From Cyclobacterium amurskyense (lineage in GTDB: Bacteria; Bacteroidota; Bacteroidia; Cytophagales; Cyclobacteriaceae): a DNA stretch of 64,000 nt. Of this stretch, positions 1 to 9,464 are shown in pieces. Under the pieces are notes generated by a model that searched no databases, was not told where the DNA came from, and saw only the letters and a list, made by a program, of their open reading frames with translations. The DNA is taken from assembly GCF_001050135.1 (NCBI RefSeq), contig NZ_CP012040.1, positions 2,949,001 through 3,013,000 of the forward strand, given 5' to 3'. The position numbers and the translations under genes are program-made. Numbering within the stretch: the stretch's first letter is position 1; each line of letters begins with the position of its first letter.

Positions 1-1
1 T

Positions 2-724
2 GATATGTCTGAATACCAGGAAAGGCATGCGGTCAGCAGGCTGGTAGGAGCACCTCCAGGATATGTAGGCTATGATGAAGGAGGGCAACTTACAGAAGCT
101 GTCAGAAGAAGACCTTATTCAGTAGTGCTGCTTGATGAAATTGAAAAAGCACATCCTGATGTGTTCAATATTCTCTTGCAGGTATTGGACGATGGTAGGC
201 TTACTGACAACAAAGGTCGAGTAGCTAACTTTAAAAATACCATCATCATTATGACCACCAATATCGGCTCTCATTTGATTCAGGAGCGATTTGAGACCAT
301 CAATGAATTCAACAAGGAAGTAGTGATGGAAACTACTAAGGAGGAGGTTTTCAATATGTTGAAAAAATCCATGCGACCTGAGTTCTTAAATCGTATAGAT
401 GAGACCATCATGTTTGAGCCACTAAATAAGGAGATTCTTCGAAAAATTGTGGACATACAATGGAGAGAGATTCAGGATCGTTTGTCTGAAGCCGGTATAG
501 AGATTGGTGCAACTCAGGAAGTGTTGGATTATTTGGGAGAGGTAGGTTTTGATCCTCAATATGGTGCCAGACCATTGAAAAGAACAATGCAAAGGCTGGT
601 ACTTAACGAATTATCAAAACAAATCTTGAGTGGATATGTTAAGAATGATAGCGCAGTGTTGGTAGACCTTGATGCAGAGAATCAGATCTATTTCAAAAAC
701 ATAGATAATGTAGAAGTAAGTTAA
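2..724 (+). CDS. clpB: ATP-dependent chaperone ClpB, C-terminal part (5' partial)
   Basis: This is the end of the second AAA+ module of the disaggregase ClpB (Hsp104), which with DnaK rescues aggregated cytosolic proteins. The reading frame is open to the window edge (Asp-Met-Ser-Glu-Tyr at the start), so the gene begins outside. Visible are the pore loop GAPPGYVGYDEGG, the Walker B segment VVLLDEIEKAHPDV, the sensor-1 region TTNIGS, the arginine-finger stretch RPEFLNRID and the sensor-2 motif GARPLKR. The tail lacks a long extension, as in bacterial ClpB rather than ClpC. Roughly 240 of the usual ~860-870 residues are present. A strong terminator follows about 150 bp downstream. Confidence 0.95.
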   Translation, partial: DMSEYQERHAVSRLVGAPPGYVGYDEGGQLTEAVRRRPYSVVLLDEIEKAHPDVFNILLQVLDDGRLTDNKGRVANFKNTIIIMTTNIGSHLIQERFETINEFNKEVVMETTKEEVFNMLKKSMRPEFLNRIDETIMFEPLNKEILRKIVDIQWREIQDRLSEAGIEIGATQEVLDYLGEVGFDPQYGARPLKRTMQRLVLNELSKQILSGYVKNDSAVLVDLDAENQIYFKNIDNVEVS

Positions 725-1035
725 TCCCTAATTAGGCAATGCCATTGCCAAAGTGTACAGGGAAGCGATTATATCGAGTAATAGTAGCGCGATAACTTCT
801 TTCAACATTAAGTAATGGAATGGTTATTGTGTTAAGTTTTATAGAGTTTGGTTAATTGGGTTTATTAGTTGGACAGCCAACCCGTTTTCGGGTTGGCTGT
901 TTTTTGTGTCCATTGAAAAATGGATAAACAGCTTGCCATGTGGTTGGTGTTTTATGCTTTTGAAACCGGGTTAAAAATTTATATATTAAGCATATAATAT
1001 ATTCTTAATCAAGTTTAGAACAATTAGCCCAATCA
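725..1035. other. Intergenic region between clpB and ThuA gene
   Basis: The 311-bp gap holds the clpB-side terminator at 873-907. A 26-codon open frame on the minus strand (808 down to 728) encodes a hydrophobic peptide but has no independent support. The last 70 bp before the ThuA gene are very AT-rich and should contain its promoter, although I see no clear TAnnTTTG box. Confidence 0.6.
873..907 (+). terminator. Rho-independent terminator after clpB
   Basis: An 11-bp perfect stem, ACAGCCAACCC (873-883) pairing with GGGTTGGCTGT (890-900), encloses the loop GTTTTC and is followed by a T run to 906. It is correctly oriented to end transcription from clpB before the ThuA gene. Confidence 0.9.
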
Positions 1036-2616
1036 ATGCATAAATTACTTTCCTTTCAACTGCTGTTTTTTATTTGTTTTTTCTCTGCACTGCAACTTGT
1101 AGAGGCTTCGGAATTAGCGCCATTGGCTAAATCAAAAAAAATAGTGCTGATAGCAGGTCCAAAAAGCCATGGACCCAAAGTTCATGAATACATTAAATCT
1201 GTAAGGCTGATTAAAACCATGTTGGACAATTCCAATGTGGAGGGCATAACTACGGAGATTCATTTTAATGGTTGGCCTGAAAATATTCAAAGTTTGGATG
1301 AAGCTGATCTTATACTTTTTGTTTCCGATGGTCGAGATGGACATTTGGGTTCTGAAGTTCCATTTATGACCGAAGAGCGAATGAAAATAATGCAAAAACA
1401 AATGGAAAGGGGCTGCGGATTGTCCCTGATTCATTTTTCAACTTTCGCATCAGATGAAAATGGTAAGAAGGTTTTGGAATGGGGAGGTGGCTATTTTGAC
1501 TGGCAGGATGAACAAGGGGAGAGGAATTGGTATTCAGCAATAAAGACCATGGAGAGTAAGCTTGTGTTCCCTAATGCCAAACACCCCATTTTATCTGGCA
1601 TCGAACCTTTCAAGCTGAAAGATGAATTTTATTACAATATTCGTTTTCAGGCTCATGACAATCGTTTAAAGCTTATAGCGGAAGTTCCGGAATTGGAAGG
1701 CGTGGAGGACAATGGCAATGCTGTAGCTTGGGCTGTAGAAAGGCAGGATGGGGGTAGAGGTTTTAGCACTACCATGGGACATTTTTATTCCAATTGGGAG
1801 AATGACAACTTTAGGAAAATGATCCTAAATGGGACTGTCTGGGCAGCAGGAGCAAAGATCCCTAGGGGAGGAGTTGAAGCAAAGTTTTATGAGGATGCTG
1901 AAGTGACCCAATTTTTGTATGAAAAGTCCCGAAAAGCCTTGCTGTTGACAGGAAATCATCATCCCGCACACCCATGGGAGAAAACTTCTCCACTTATTAA
2001 ATCTGCCATCGAAGGTAATAGTGATTTCTATGTGGATATTTCCACAAACATTGATGACCTTTCCCAATATGATCTTGATGATTATGATGCTCTAATCCTA
2101 AACTATGCGAATTGGGAAGATCCCAGAGGATTGTCAGAAGCGTCTAAAAATTCATTTGTTAATTATTTGAATCAAGGAGGTGGATTAATGGTGTTGCATT
2201 TTGCGAATGGTGCTTTCCACTTCTCTTTACCAAAAGCGAGTGAATCGGATTGGGCAGAGTACAGGAAGATCGTTAGTAGGGTTTGGGATCACAATGCAGA
2301 CAGTGGCCATGATTCTTATGGTGAATTCATGGTCAAAATCTCCAATAGTGAACATGCTATTACTTCAGGGATAGATGATTTTTCCACATTTGATGAATTG
2401 TATTTCAATCAAAAGGGTGATCAAACCATTGTCCCTTTGTTTACCGCCAAGTCTAAAGTCACAGGGAAGGAAGAACCATTGGGATGGGTATACCATTATG
2501 GGAAAGGTCGGGTTTTTCAGACCCTCTTAGGGCATGATGCCAAGTCATTTACTGCTCCAGCATTTCAGCAAATCTTAAGCAACGCGATTAATTGGGTTGG
2601 GAAGGAAGAAAAATAG
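1036..2616 (+). CDS. Secreted protein with two ThuA-like domains
   Basis: The protein has 526 residues. An N-terminal signal peptide (residues 1-24, ending near VEASE) predicts export. Two tandem copies of a ThuA-like fold follow, about residues 34-275 and 299-520. Each opens with a beta strand and glycine/His turn (KIVLIAGPKSHGP and KALLLTGNHHPAHP) and contains the family's conserved pattern of a strand ending in H-F (LSLIHFSTF, LMVLHFANG) and a final MGHF or LLGHD segment. ThuA is a class-I glutamine-amidotransferase-like fold linked to trehalose and 3-keto-sugar metabolism in rhizobia; the role of secreted bacteroidotal versions is not established. It is convergent with the sulfatase gene. 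The ATG start fits the signal peptide directly. Confidence 0.85.
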   Translation: MHKLLSFQLLFFICFFSALQLVEASELAPLAKSKKIVLIAGPKSHGPKVHEYIKSVRLIKTMLDNSNVEGITTEIHFNGWPENIQSLDEADLILFVSDGRDGHLGSEVPFMTEERMKIMQKQMERGCGLSLIHFSTFASDENGKKVLEWGGGYFDWQDEQGERNWYSAIKTMESKLVFPNAKHPILSGIEPFKLKDEFYYNIRFQAHDNRLKLIAEVPELEGVEDNGNAVAWAVERQDGGRGFSTTMGHFYSNWENDNFRKMILNGTVWAAGAKIPRGGVEAKFYEDAEVTQFLYEKSRKALLLTGNHHPAHPWEKTSPLIKSAIEGNSDFYVDISTNIDDLSQYDLDDYDALILNYANWEDPRGLSEASKNSFVNYLNQGGGLMVLHFANGAFHFSLPKASESDWAEYRKIVSRVWDHNADSGHDSYGEFMVKISNSEHAITSGIDDFSTFDELYFNQKGDQTIVPLFTAKSKVTGKEEPLGWVYHYGKGRVFQTLLGHDAKSFTAPAFQQILSNAINWVGKEEK

Positions 2617-2684
2617 CGACGGCTATAAGGAAGTTTTAAGACTTTGATTGTTGTAATTTAAGAGAATACTGAAATAGGCGAATT

Positions 2685-4139
2685 CTACTTTTTCCAAAGC
2701 TGACTTTCTTCGGTAACCTCTACATCCCATGCTTGAGAGGGGTTTGGCAGGTACTTGGGGTCATGGTCCTTTTCAGGAAAAGTAGCTATTACTTCATAAA
2801 GCTGCTTGAAGTTACTTTTTCGCTCTTCTGAGTTAAGGCTGTCGATCAGGTTATTGCTTTCCTCAGCATCCTGTAATAAATCGAAAAAAGCTTCGGGCTC
2901 TCTATTTGAATTGATATACAGTTTGTACTTTTTGTTTCTCAAGACCCGATCTCTGAATAGGTATTGATTTTCAACTCCGTTTTGAGTGAGCGCAGCGTTG
3001 TTTCCACCACCCATACCAAGTATCCATTCTCGCTTGGATTCATCTACGTTTTTAAGTAAAACATCCTTAAATGAGTAACCATCGATCTCATAGGTCTTCC
3101 CATTAATGGTTTGCTCCCTTTGAACTGCTTGGCCTGCTAAATCAAGAAAAGTCGGGTAAAAATCTGTGAAATCAATTAATGCATTAGAAATTCTATTTCC
3201 TTTGATCTTTCCAGGCCAACTGGCAATAAAGGGCGCGCTAATTCCTGGTTCAATTGTTTTTGCCTTTCCACCTTGTACCTTTAACCCATTTCTTTTTCCA
3301 GTGATGGCTCCAGTTGTCCCATTGTCAGTGGTCCACAAAACGATTGTATTGTCCCTGATTCCAGCATTTTCAAGTGCCTGAATTATTTCACCAGTTATTC
3401 GATCAGTGTATTTTACCATGGCTTTATGCTTTCCCAAATTGTCGGTGGCTGAGTCCGTCGGAGTATTTACAAAAGGTGTATGGGTGAGAACCATGGGGAA
3501 GTAAATAAACATGGGGCTCTTTTTATTATGGTCAATAAAGTCAATTATAAAATCTTTAAATACATCAGGGCCAAATGCTCCTTTGTGGGTTTTGCTTCCC
3601 TCTTTTGTAAAGATATAGGGGTCCTGGTATCGGTTAGCACTTGCCTTTATTCCTGATTCATAACCTGTCCACATACAAAATTCATCAAAACCATTCCTTA
3701 GCAATGCATCCGGTTCAACGCGAAAATCATCAATTTGCCATTTACCTGCGATACAAGTGGTGTATCCAGCTTCTTTCATGGCTATACCTATGGAGGGATT
3801 CATTGTTTCATCGAAGTGTGCACCACCACCCCAGCGTGGGACATCCCAATGGTTTACCCATCCATGTTTGAAGGGGTATTGGCCTGTTAATAAGGTGACC
3901 CTTGTAGGCGTACATTGTGGCATTGAATATACATTGTTGAAAGTGACTCCACTTTTAGCCAAGGCATCAATATTTGGTGTCGATATATCTTCTGCCCCGT
4001 AATGGCTAACCCATTCTTTACCTAGGTCGTCTACCATAATTAGAATGATATTGGGGGGTGTTTCCTTCGTCTCTGTTTGACTTTCTTGTTTACAGCTTGA
4101 AAGTAGGAGTAGGGAGAAGAAAAAAAGTGCAGTTTTCAT
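2685..4139 (-). CDS. Sulfatase (arylsulfatase A family) lipoprotein
   Basis: The product is a periplasmic or surface-anchored sulfatase hydrolysing a sulfate ester, probably on a polysaccharide or sterol-like substrate that the sequence does not reveal. The start at 4139 gives MKTALFFFSLLLLSSC, a lipoprotein signal with the lipid-anchor Cys at residue 16; an in-frame ATG 33 bp upstream (4172) is possible but would put 11 residues before the signal. Metal-binding Asp-Asp (MVDDLG) and the sulfatase signature CTPTR (Cys at about residue 76, the formylglycine precursor) are intact, followed by LLTGQYP. About 484 residues is normal for the family. A maturating enzyme must be encoded elsewhere. The gene lies just downstream of the acetyltransferase gene on the same strand. 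Confidence 0.93.
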   Translation of the reverse strand: MKTALFFFSLLLLSSCKQESQTETKETPPNIILIMVDDLGKEWVSHYGAEDISTPNIDALAKSGVTFNNVYSMPQCTPTRVTLLTGQYPFKHGWVNHWDVPRWGGGAHFDETMNPSIGIAMKEAGYTTCIAGKWQIDDFRVEPDALLRNGFDEFCMWTGYESGIKASANRYQDPYIFTKEGSKTHKGAFGPDVFKDFIIDFIDHNKKSPMFIYFPMVLTHTPFVNTPTDSATDNLGKHKAMVKYTDRITGEIIQALENAGIRDNTIVLWTTDNGTTGAITGKRNGLKVQGGKAKTIEPGISAPFIASWPGKIKGNRISNALIDFTDFYPTFLDLAGQAVQREQTINGKTYEIDGYSFKDVLLKNVDESKREWILGMGGGNNAALTQNGVENQYLFRDRVLRNKKYKLYINSNREPEAFFDLLQDAEESNNLIDSLNSEERKSNFKQLYEVIATFPEKDHDPKYLPNPSQAWDVEVTEESQLWKK

Positions 4140-4175
4140 TGGATAAATTTTATCATGGATTAAATGAAGCATGGC

Positions 4176-4658
4176 TTATCTTGGCTTTAATTCGTAAACA
4201 TAACAAGCGGCGTCATTAAAAACCCTCTCTTCCACAAACTCAAACCCAATTTTTTCATAAAATTTATGGGCTTTGGTATTCGATTTTAAGGGGTCGATTA
4301 AAATGCCGTCTACCTCTTTTTGGCTGAAACATAGTTCTATCGCTAGTTTCATTATGGCCGTGCCATAGCCTTTATTCAGGTTTCTTTCTTCCCCAATCCA
4401 AATATCTATGGCTCTTTTGTTGGGGGCTATATCACCCCAATAATGGGTCTCTTCCTCGTAGGGGTCAATGATCTGTACAAAGCCTATTGGATCGCCATTC
4501 AATTCTGCCACCAATTGCTCGCGCCAAGCAGGTTTTCGTGCCAATTCTTTTTCCCAATCCCAGTCCTCATCAGGATCACAGTCAATTACATGCTGTTGCT
4601 TGTCCCAAAATTTAAGCAATTCGAGGTCTTTGATCGTGGCGGGTCTTAATTTTATCAT
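4176..4658 (-). CDS. GNAT family N-acetyltransferase
   Basis: A 160-residue single-domain GCN5-related acetyltransferase, transferring an acetyl group from acetyl-CoA to an amine. The acetyl-CoA loop RNLNKGYGT lies at residues 92-100, and the C-terminal NTKAHKFYEKIGF segment is typical of the fold. The N-terminal layout (MIKLRPATIKDL, then the HVIDCDPDEDW region and a buried WGD segment before motif A) resembles the AAC(6')-like branch that includes aminoglycoside acetyltransferases, but substrate cannot be assigned from sequence. The sulfatase gene follows on the same strand, 36 bp beyond its stop when the preferred sulfatase start is used. Confidence 0.85.
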   Translation of the reverse strand: MIKLRPATIKDLELLKFWDKQQHVIDCDPDEDWDWEKELARKPAWREQLVAELNGDPIGFVQIIDPYEEETHYWGDIAPNKRAIDIWIGEERNLNKGYGTAIMKLAIELCFSQKEVDGILIDPLKSNTKAHKFYEKIGFEFVEERVFNDAACYVYELKPR

Positions 4659-4740
4659 TGTAGGAATTCTGGCATTTTATTGTCTCAGACTGATGGAAGA
4701 CTCCTTAGGTAAGTGAGGTCATAGGATGTTCCTCCGGCAA

Positions 4741-5211
4741 TCAAGTTTGCTTAGCAATAAATTGATTTAATTTTTTATTGGTGGTTTTCTGAATTTTACT
4801 TTTCATAAATGGTGTCCAACCAAGCAGGTACCCTACGGCTCCCATCGCTAGCCTTGTCCATTTCCATAAATTAAATGAATCGATATGTTCGATAATTTTA
4901 TCGTCTTTAAATTTAAACTCTCCACTAACCTTATTGGTCACTTTTCTTTTTTTCTCTCCATAAACATACTCAGCCACCCAGTTCACCTTTCCTCTTTCAT
5001 CAGAAACACGTCTGATGTCAAAACTAATTTTCGTGTCGGTCTTTTTATTGGAAAGTAACATCTCCCACATTTGGCAGGCTCGCTTTCCTTTTAAAGTGCC
5101 AAAGACAGGGTCTTGGAAAACGATGTTTTCGTGGTAGCATTCTACCATTCCTTTGCTATCCCCTTTAGAAAAGGAGGTGTAGAATTTCTTTAGTAATTCG
5201 TTATTGTCCAT
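4741..5211 (-). CDS. Nuclear transport factor 2 (NTF2/SnoaL)-like protein
   Basis: A 156-residue cytosolic protein of the NTF2-like cone fold. It begins with the helix FYTSFSKGDSKGMVECYHENIVF that is diagnostic of SnoaL-like domains and ends with a strand carrying IEHIDSFNLWKWTRLAMG. Family members are enzymes or ligand-binding proteins of varied function, so no reaction is assigned. It stands downstream of the P-type ATPase gene on the same strand with a 113-bp gap, which makes co-transcription uncertain. Confidence 0.75.
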   Translation of the reverse strand: MDNNELLKKFYTSFSKGDSKGMVECYHENIVFQDPVFGTLKGKRACQMWEMLLSNKKTDTKISFDIRRVSDERGKVNWVAEYVYGEKKRKVTNKVSGEFKFKDDKIIEHIDSFNLWKWTRLAMGAVGYLLGWTPFMKSKIQKTTNKKLNQFIAKQT

Positions 5212-5324
5212 TCAATATTATTTGCTTGTTGCTCTCTTTTATTAGTAAAGAGAATGCCTTTCTTTAAGTCCAATTTATCAATTAGTTTTCTTTTAACCTA
5301 AGCGGATACTCTTTAGGGGTTTAT

Positions 5325-7898
5325 TTAAGGGGATTGTTTTTTTAATCTTTTGATCCATTTTTCTGTTTCTACCGACCAAAATATTATGCTAGACAAGCCA
5401 AGGCATAGGGCTAATTCTGATAGAGTGAGGTTCTGTGTTCTGAACACACTTTGTAAAAAAGGCATGTAAATCACGGCCAACTGCAATCCCAGGGTTACCA
5501 ATACAGCGAAGATCAATTGTTTGTTGCCGAAAATACCCATTGTGAAAAGGGATTTAATATCACTGCGAATGGCCAAAGCATGCCCCATCTGTGAAAGGCT
5601 AAGTACTGTAAATACCATTGTGGCCCATTTTGAGTTTTCATTATGAATGGCCCAGGCCTGTGTACCTAGACATACAAGGCCCATAAGTAGTCCCACCCAT
5701 AATATGTGGGTGGCAATTCCTCCGGCAAAAATGCTTTCATTGTTTTTCCGTGGTGGTCGTTTCAGTATGTTTTCTTCTGCAGGTTCGGCAGCAAATGCCA
5801 GGGCAGGCAAGCCATCGGAAATTAAATTAACCCACAAAATTTGTATGGGAATAAGGGGGATGGGGAGTCCCAATAAAGGGGCTAAAAAGATGGTCCAAAT
5901 TTCCCCGCTATTTCCCGTCAGGATGTACTTTACAAATTTGCGAATATTGTCAAATATCCTTCGACCTTCACGAACGGCAAGAATAATTGTAGCAAAATTG
6001 TCATCCAGTAGGATCATGTCGGCTGCTTCTTTCGATACATCAGTACCGGTAATACCCATTGCAACGCCTATATCGGCACGTTTCAAAGCAGGGGCATCAT
6101 TTACCCCATCTCCAGTGACGGCTACAAAATGATTCTTATTTTGAAGGGCTTTGACAATGTTTAGCTTTTGCTCAGGAGATACCCGCGCAAACACTTTAAT
6201 GGAATCAAGTTTGTCTTGAAATTCCTGATCCGTAAACTTTGCAAGTTGGGTGCCGGTGACGACCATGTCTGTTGCATCCTGTAAAATTCCAGTTTCTGTA
6301 GCTATGGCTTTTGCGGTTATGGGATGATCTCCTGTAAGCATGATTACAGTGATCCCCGCAGCATGACAATCGGTAATGGCTTGTATAGATTCGGCTCGAG
6401 GAGGGTCAATCATCGCAGCAAGTCCTATAAAACTCAACCCCTTTTCAAAGTTTTCAGCTGTGATTTGTTGGGGTAGCTCGGAGATTTCTTTGATGGCATA
6501 GGCCAGTACTCGCTTGCCTTCTTGTGCAAATTGTTCTGTTTTAGCGTTAATGACTTCGGTTTTGTTAGCTGGGCAAATGCTGAGAAGCCTTTCTACTGCA
6601 CCTTTTGTAACGACCAGCCATTTCCCGTTAAAAGGATAGACTGTGGTCATTCTTTTCCGATCGGAATCAAAGGGCAACTCATAGGCGCGTTTAAAATCAG
6701 TGCGCCATTGTGGGTTATAGTTGTTATTTTTCCGGGTATAATCTACCAGGGCTGTTTCGGTGGGGTCACCTACTAGTTCATTGTTTTCATCTGTAGTAAC
6801 ATCATGATTAAGTTCCATCCCCAGCAGCATCAACTGTTCTGGTGAATAATCATCGATTGCTTTGGCTTCCGGTGAAACCCAACAATCGTTTACAGTCATT
6901 TTATTTTGGGTGATGGTACCTGTTTTATCAGTACAAATATAGCTTACGGTTCCTAATGTTTCAGCTGCAGGCAATTTCCTAATGAGGGCATTTTGACGAA
7001 CCATGCGTTTTGCACCGAGGGCCAGCGCAATGGTTATAACAGCAGGTAAGGCTTCTGGAATAGCTGCTACAGCTACGGAAATGGCAGTCAATAGCATTTG
7101 TATAGGCTGTTCACCACGGAGCCATCCAGCAATAAATAAAGCAATACAAATCCCGATTACAGCAAAGGACAATTTCCTGGCAAAATCTGCCAACCTTTTC
7201 TGCAAGGGTGTTTTCACTTTGTCCTCTTGTAATAGTTGTGCTATGCGACCGATTTCCGTATTCATCCCTGTGGCCACTACAATTCCTTCCCCTCTGCCAT
7301 TGGTGATGGTAGTGGATTTGTAGGCCATATTTAAGCGGTCGCCTAAAGGTACATTTTCAGAAGTTATCTTATCAGAGGATTTTGTTACTGCATGCGATTC
7401 CCCTGTGAGTGATGCTTCTTCAATTTTTAAAACATGGGTTTGTATTAGTCGAAGGTCTGCGGGCACCAACATACCAGCTTCAATTATTACTATATCCCCA
7501 GGGACCACTTCAGTTGCAGGAACCTGGACAATGGTGCCAGCTCTGCGCAATGTTGCATTGAGGGAGGACATTTTCTTTAAGGCCTCCATTGCTTTTTCCG
7601 CTCGGTATTCCTGTACAAAACCAATAATTGCATTCAGAAAAACAATGATTAAAATGACAATGGTGTCTTTGCTATCCCCTACGATGAAAGAAATTACTGC
7701 CGCTACCAGTAAAATAAGAATCATTACATCCTTAAACTGATGAAGGAATAAACGAAAGATAGAAATCTTCTTTTTTTGAACAAGCTCATTTGGTCCATAT
7801 TGCGTTTTCCTCTTTTCGGCTTCTGTACTATCCAAACCTTGTTTACTTGTGTTAAGCTCCTGATAGATTTTTGAGGTGGATTGACCGTGATAATTCAT
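5325..7898 (-). CDS. Cation-translocating P-type ATPase, Ca2+ type (P2)
   Basis: An inner-membrane ATP-driven cation pump of 857 residues. Visible in order are the N-terminal cation ATPase domain, the actuator motif LTGES, the M4 segment VAAIPEALPAV, the phosphorylation motif CTDKTGTITQNKMTVND (Asp near residue 324), the nucleotide-binding segment with KGAVE, TGDHPITA, and the hinge VTGDGVNDAPALKRADIG. Putative Ca2+ ligands known from SERCA are present in M4 (Glu of PEALP), M5 (GNSGEI) and M6 (NLISDGLPA), which favours Ca2+ over Na+/K+. The chosen start at 7898 (MNYHGQST) matches family N-termini; an ATG 45 bp upstream adds 15 residues without family support. Confidence 0.92.
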   Translation of the reverse strand: MNYHGQSTSKIYQELNTSKQGLDSTEAEKRKTQYGPNELVQKKKISIFRLFLHQFKDVMILILLVAAVISFIVGDSKDTIVILIIVFLNAIIGFVQEYRAEKAMEALKKMSSLNATLRRAGTIVQVPATEVVPGDIVIIEAGMLVPADLRLIQTHVLKIEEASLTGESHAVTKSSDKITSENVPLGDRLNMAYKSTTITNGRGEGIVVATGMNTEIGRIAQLLQEDKVKTPLQKRLADFARKLSFAVIGICIALFIAGWLRGEQPIQMLLTAISVAVAAIPEALPAVITIALALGAKRMVRQNALIRKLPAAETLGTVSYICTDKTGTITQNKMTVNDCWVSPEAKAIDDYSPEQLMLLGMELNHDVTTDENNELVGDPTETALVDYTRKNNNYNPQWRTDFKRAYELPFDSDRKRMTTVYPFNGKWLVVTKGAVERLLSICPANKTEVINAKTEQFAQEGKRVLAYAIKEISELPQQITAENFEKGLSFIGLAAMIDPPRAESIQAITDCHAAGITVIMLTGDHPITAKAIATETGILQDATDMVVTGTQLAKFTDQEFQDKLDSIKVFARVSPEQKLNIVKALQNKNHFVAVTGDGVNDAPALKRADIGVAMGITGTDVSKEAADMILLDDNFATIILAVREGRRIFDNIRKFVKYILTGNSGEIWTIFLAPLLGLPIPLIPIQILWVNLISDGLPALAFAAEPAEENILKRPPRKNNESIFAGGIATHILWVGLLMGLVCLGTQAWAIHNENSKWATMVFTVLSLSQMGHALAIRSDIKSLFTMGIFGNKQLIFAVLVTLGLQLAVIYMPFLQSVFRTQNLTLSELALCLGLSSIIFWSVETEKWIKRLKKQSP

Positions 7899-8104
7899 CT
7901 TTATTTGAATTAGTAAGGATGCAGGTACTGATAGGGCTTCCATTGGGAAATAGAAGGACTATCGCCTATTTTGGGCTTGAGCAAATATTAGTTACTTCAC
8001 TTTAAATGGTCAATATAATTTAAATTGCTGACCGTTGCAATGGTTTGAAAGGCTGATTTTTATTTCATTTCTCAAACTGTATTCCCTATTTTTTCTAAAT
8101 GCCG

Positions 8105-8821
8105 TTACTTGATTGGCGCTTCAAATTTAGTCTGTGCAAATGCAGATGGAATATGAAAGTCAGGTGTTGGGTTTTGGGGTTTTATCCAGGAATACCAGCT
8201 AATATCTTTGCTCTGTGGCTTTTTAAAATCTGCTCTGAAAACACCTAGATAAAAGGGGGTAGAAATCCCCAATTCATTTAGTTCAGCTAAAGGAATCCTA
8301 CCTTCCACACTGTAGCCCTTGTCGGTGATTTCTGTTGCCACGTTTATATTTTTAAAATCCCAAGATTCATTAAATTCACGGTAATGTTCGGCTGAATAAT
8401 CAAGAACATTACCATTGGGATCCATTTCGATACAGTAATACTTTGCTAAGGTGCTGTCACTTGAAAAAAACAATTCAACCCGATCACCAGCTGCCACAGA
8501 CAGTTCTCTCTCGAAAGGTATCGTTACTAGGGTTTGGTCCCAAACTTGGAAGCTGAAATTGAAATAATTGCTGGAAACAAAAGCCTTCAACAGTGTTTTA
8601 TCAGTAGCATCATTTTCCCAAGGAGCGATCAATTTCTCAATTATGGCAGCTTGACTCCACTCTTCGGAATCAATTACACCATCAACCTGTATATCTTTTT
8701 CAGAATAAGGAATGGTAAGCTTTGAGGGCGGTGATTCTCCACAAGAAGCCAATAGTAATATTACTGTGAAGGATAGGATAAACTGATTAAATATATTATT
8801 CATTTTAAAGGGCTTCTTCAT
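8105..8821 (-). CDS. Carbohydrate-binding family 9-like lipoprotein
   Basis: About 238 residues, with a lipoprotein signal ending in LLLASCGES, so it is probably anchored in the envelope. The mature part has the CBM9-like beta-sandwich pattern: an opening IQVDGVIDSEEWSQA segment, an acidic strand RVELFFSSD, the ligand-platform stretch YYCIEMDPNGNVLDY, and a late GYSVEGRIPLAEL strand. Stand-alone proteins of this type are common in Bacteroidota and are presumed to bind carbohydrate, but binding is not shown here. The MKKPFK start at 8821 gives a normal positively charged n-region; ATGs at 8854 and 8803 are alternatives. Confidence 0.78.
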   Translation of the reverse strand: MKKPFKMNNIFNQFILSFTVILLLASCGESPPSKLTIPYSEKDIQVDGVIDSEEWSQAAIIEKLIAPWENDATDKTLLKAFVSSNYFNFSFQVWDQTLVTIPFERELSVAAGDRVELFFSSDSTLAKYYCIEMDPNGNVLDYSAEHYREFNESWDFKNINVATEITDKGYSVEGRIPLAELNELGISTPFYLGVFRADFKKPQSKDISWYSWIKPQNPTPDFHIPSAFAQTKFEAPIK

Positions 8822-8973
8822 ATTTCCTAATGATTTTTCTCTCGTAGCCAGCACCTTACTAAATTGTTGGGTTAACGGCTTGACCTCATGGTTTGCAGGT
8901 AATTTTTATCTTAAATGATCGTAGAATTTAAAGCAATAAGCTAAAGCCAAATCAAGGTAGTAGAGGTTTTAAT

Positions 8974-9459
8974 TTATGGACTAACCAATTCCAGAGAATA
9001 ATTAAGTTTGGAGGAGATGATTTCTTCTTCCTGATCCAAAAGGGTTAATTTTCCAGTTTTGTCTTGCATAAAGCTTTTTATCGGAGATGAGCTGTCATCC
9101 AAAAGCCGGATGGCCATTGCACCAGGATTGTCTTTAAGGCCATAAATCACCTCATAAATTCCAGAAGTGGTGTACTTACGGTCACCGTCTTTGGTTTCAA
9201 GGTAAGTTTCTGTCAGTTCGTAAGTGCGTTCCAGTTTTTCCGGGCTATTCTCAAGCTTCAATTCTGTTTTAATCCCTGAGCAATCTGCACAAGGGAGAAC
9301 ACCGGCATAATTCATCCAGGTAGATTCTGTATTGTCAAGAACAATTTCTTTCTCAAGGGAAGGGGAAGATTCTGATCCCTCATCGTATTTCTTTTCTTCA
9401 GAAGGGCTATCACAAGCAAATACTAATAGTGCAAGTAGCATTATGGTTAGTCTTTTCAT
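8974..9459 (-). CDS. NlpE-like copper/stress lipoprotein domain protein
   Basis: About 161 residues starting with MKRLTIMLLALLVFAC, a lipoprotein signal. The mature domain carries the NlpE N-terminal signature YAGVLPCADCSGIKTELKL with its CxxC pair. In Escherichia coli, NlpE is an outer-membrane lipoprotein that signals copper and surface stress to the Cpx system; Bacteroidota homologues keep the domain but have no demonstrated Cpx partner. The longer ATG at 9483 would overlap the upstream tdh gene and place eight residues before the signal, so 9459 is preferred. It begins 6 bp after the tdh stop codon on the same strand, so the two may be co-transcribed. Confidence 0.82.
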   Translation of the reverse strand: MKRLTIMLLALLVFACDSPSEEKKYDEGSESSPSLEKEIVLDNTESTWMNYAGVLPCADCSGIKTELKLENSPEKLERTYELTETYLETKDGDRKYTTSGIYEVIYGLKDNPGAMAIRLLDDSSSPIKSFMQDKTGKLTLLDQEEEIISSKLNYSLELVSP

Positions 9460-9464
9460 AGCGT

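Noticed and set aside
966..977. CCGGGTTAAAAA matching the end of the palindromic repeat at 20795
   Set aside because: A 12-bp match without the second arm; too short to call a repeat remnant.
5230..5256. CTCTTT/AAAGAG hairpin between ATPase and NTF2-like genes
   Set aside because: Six weak pairs and no T tract on the relevant strand.
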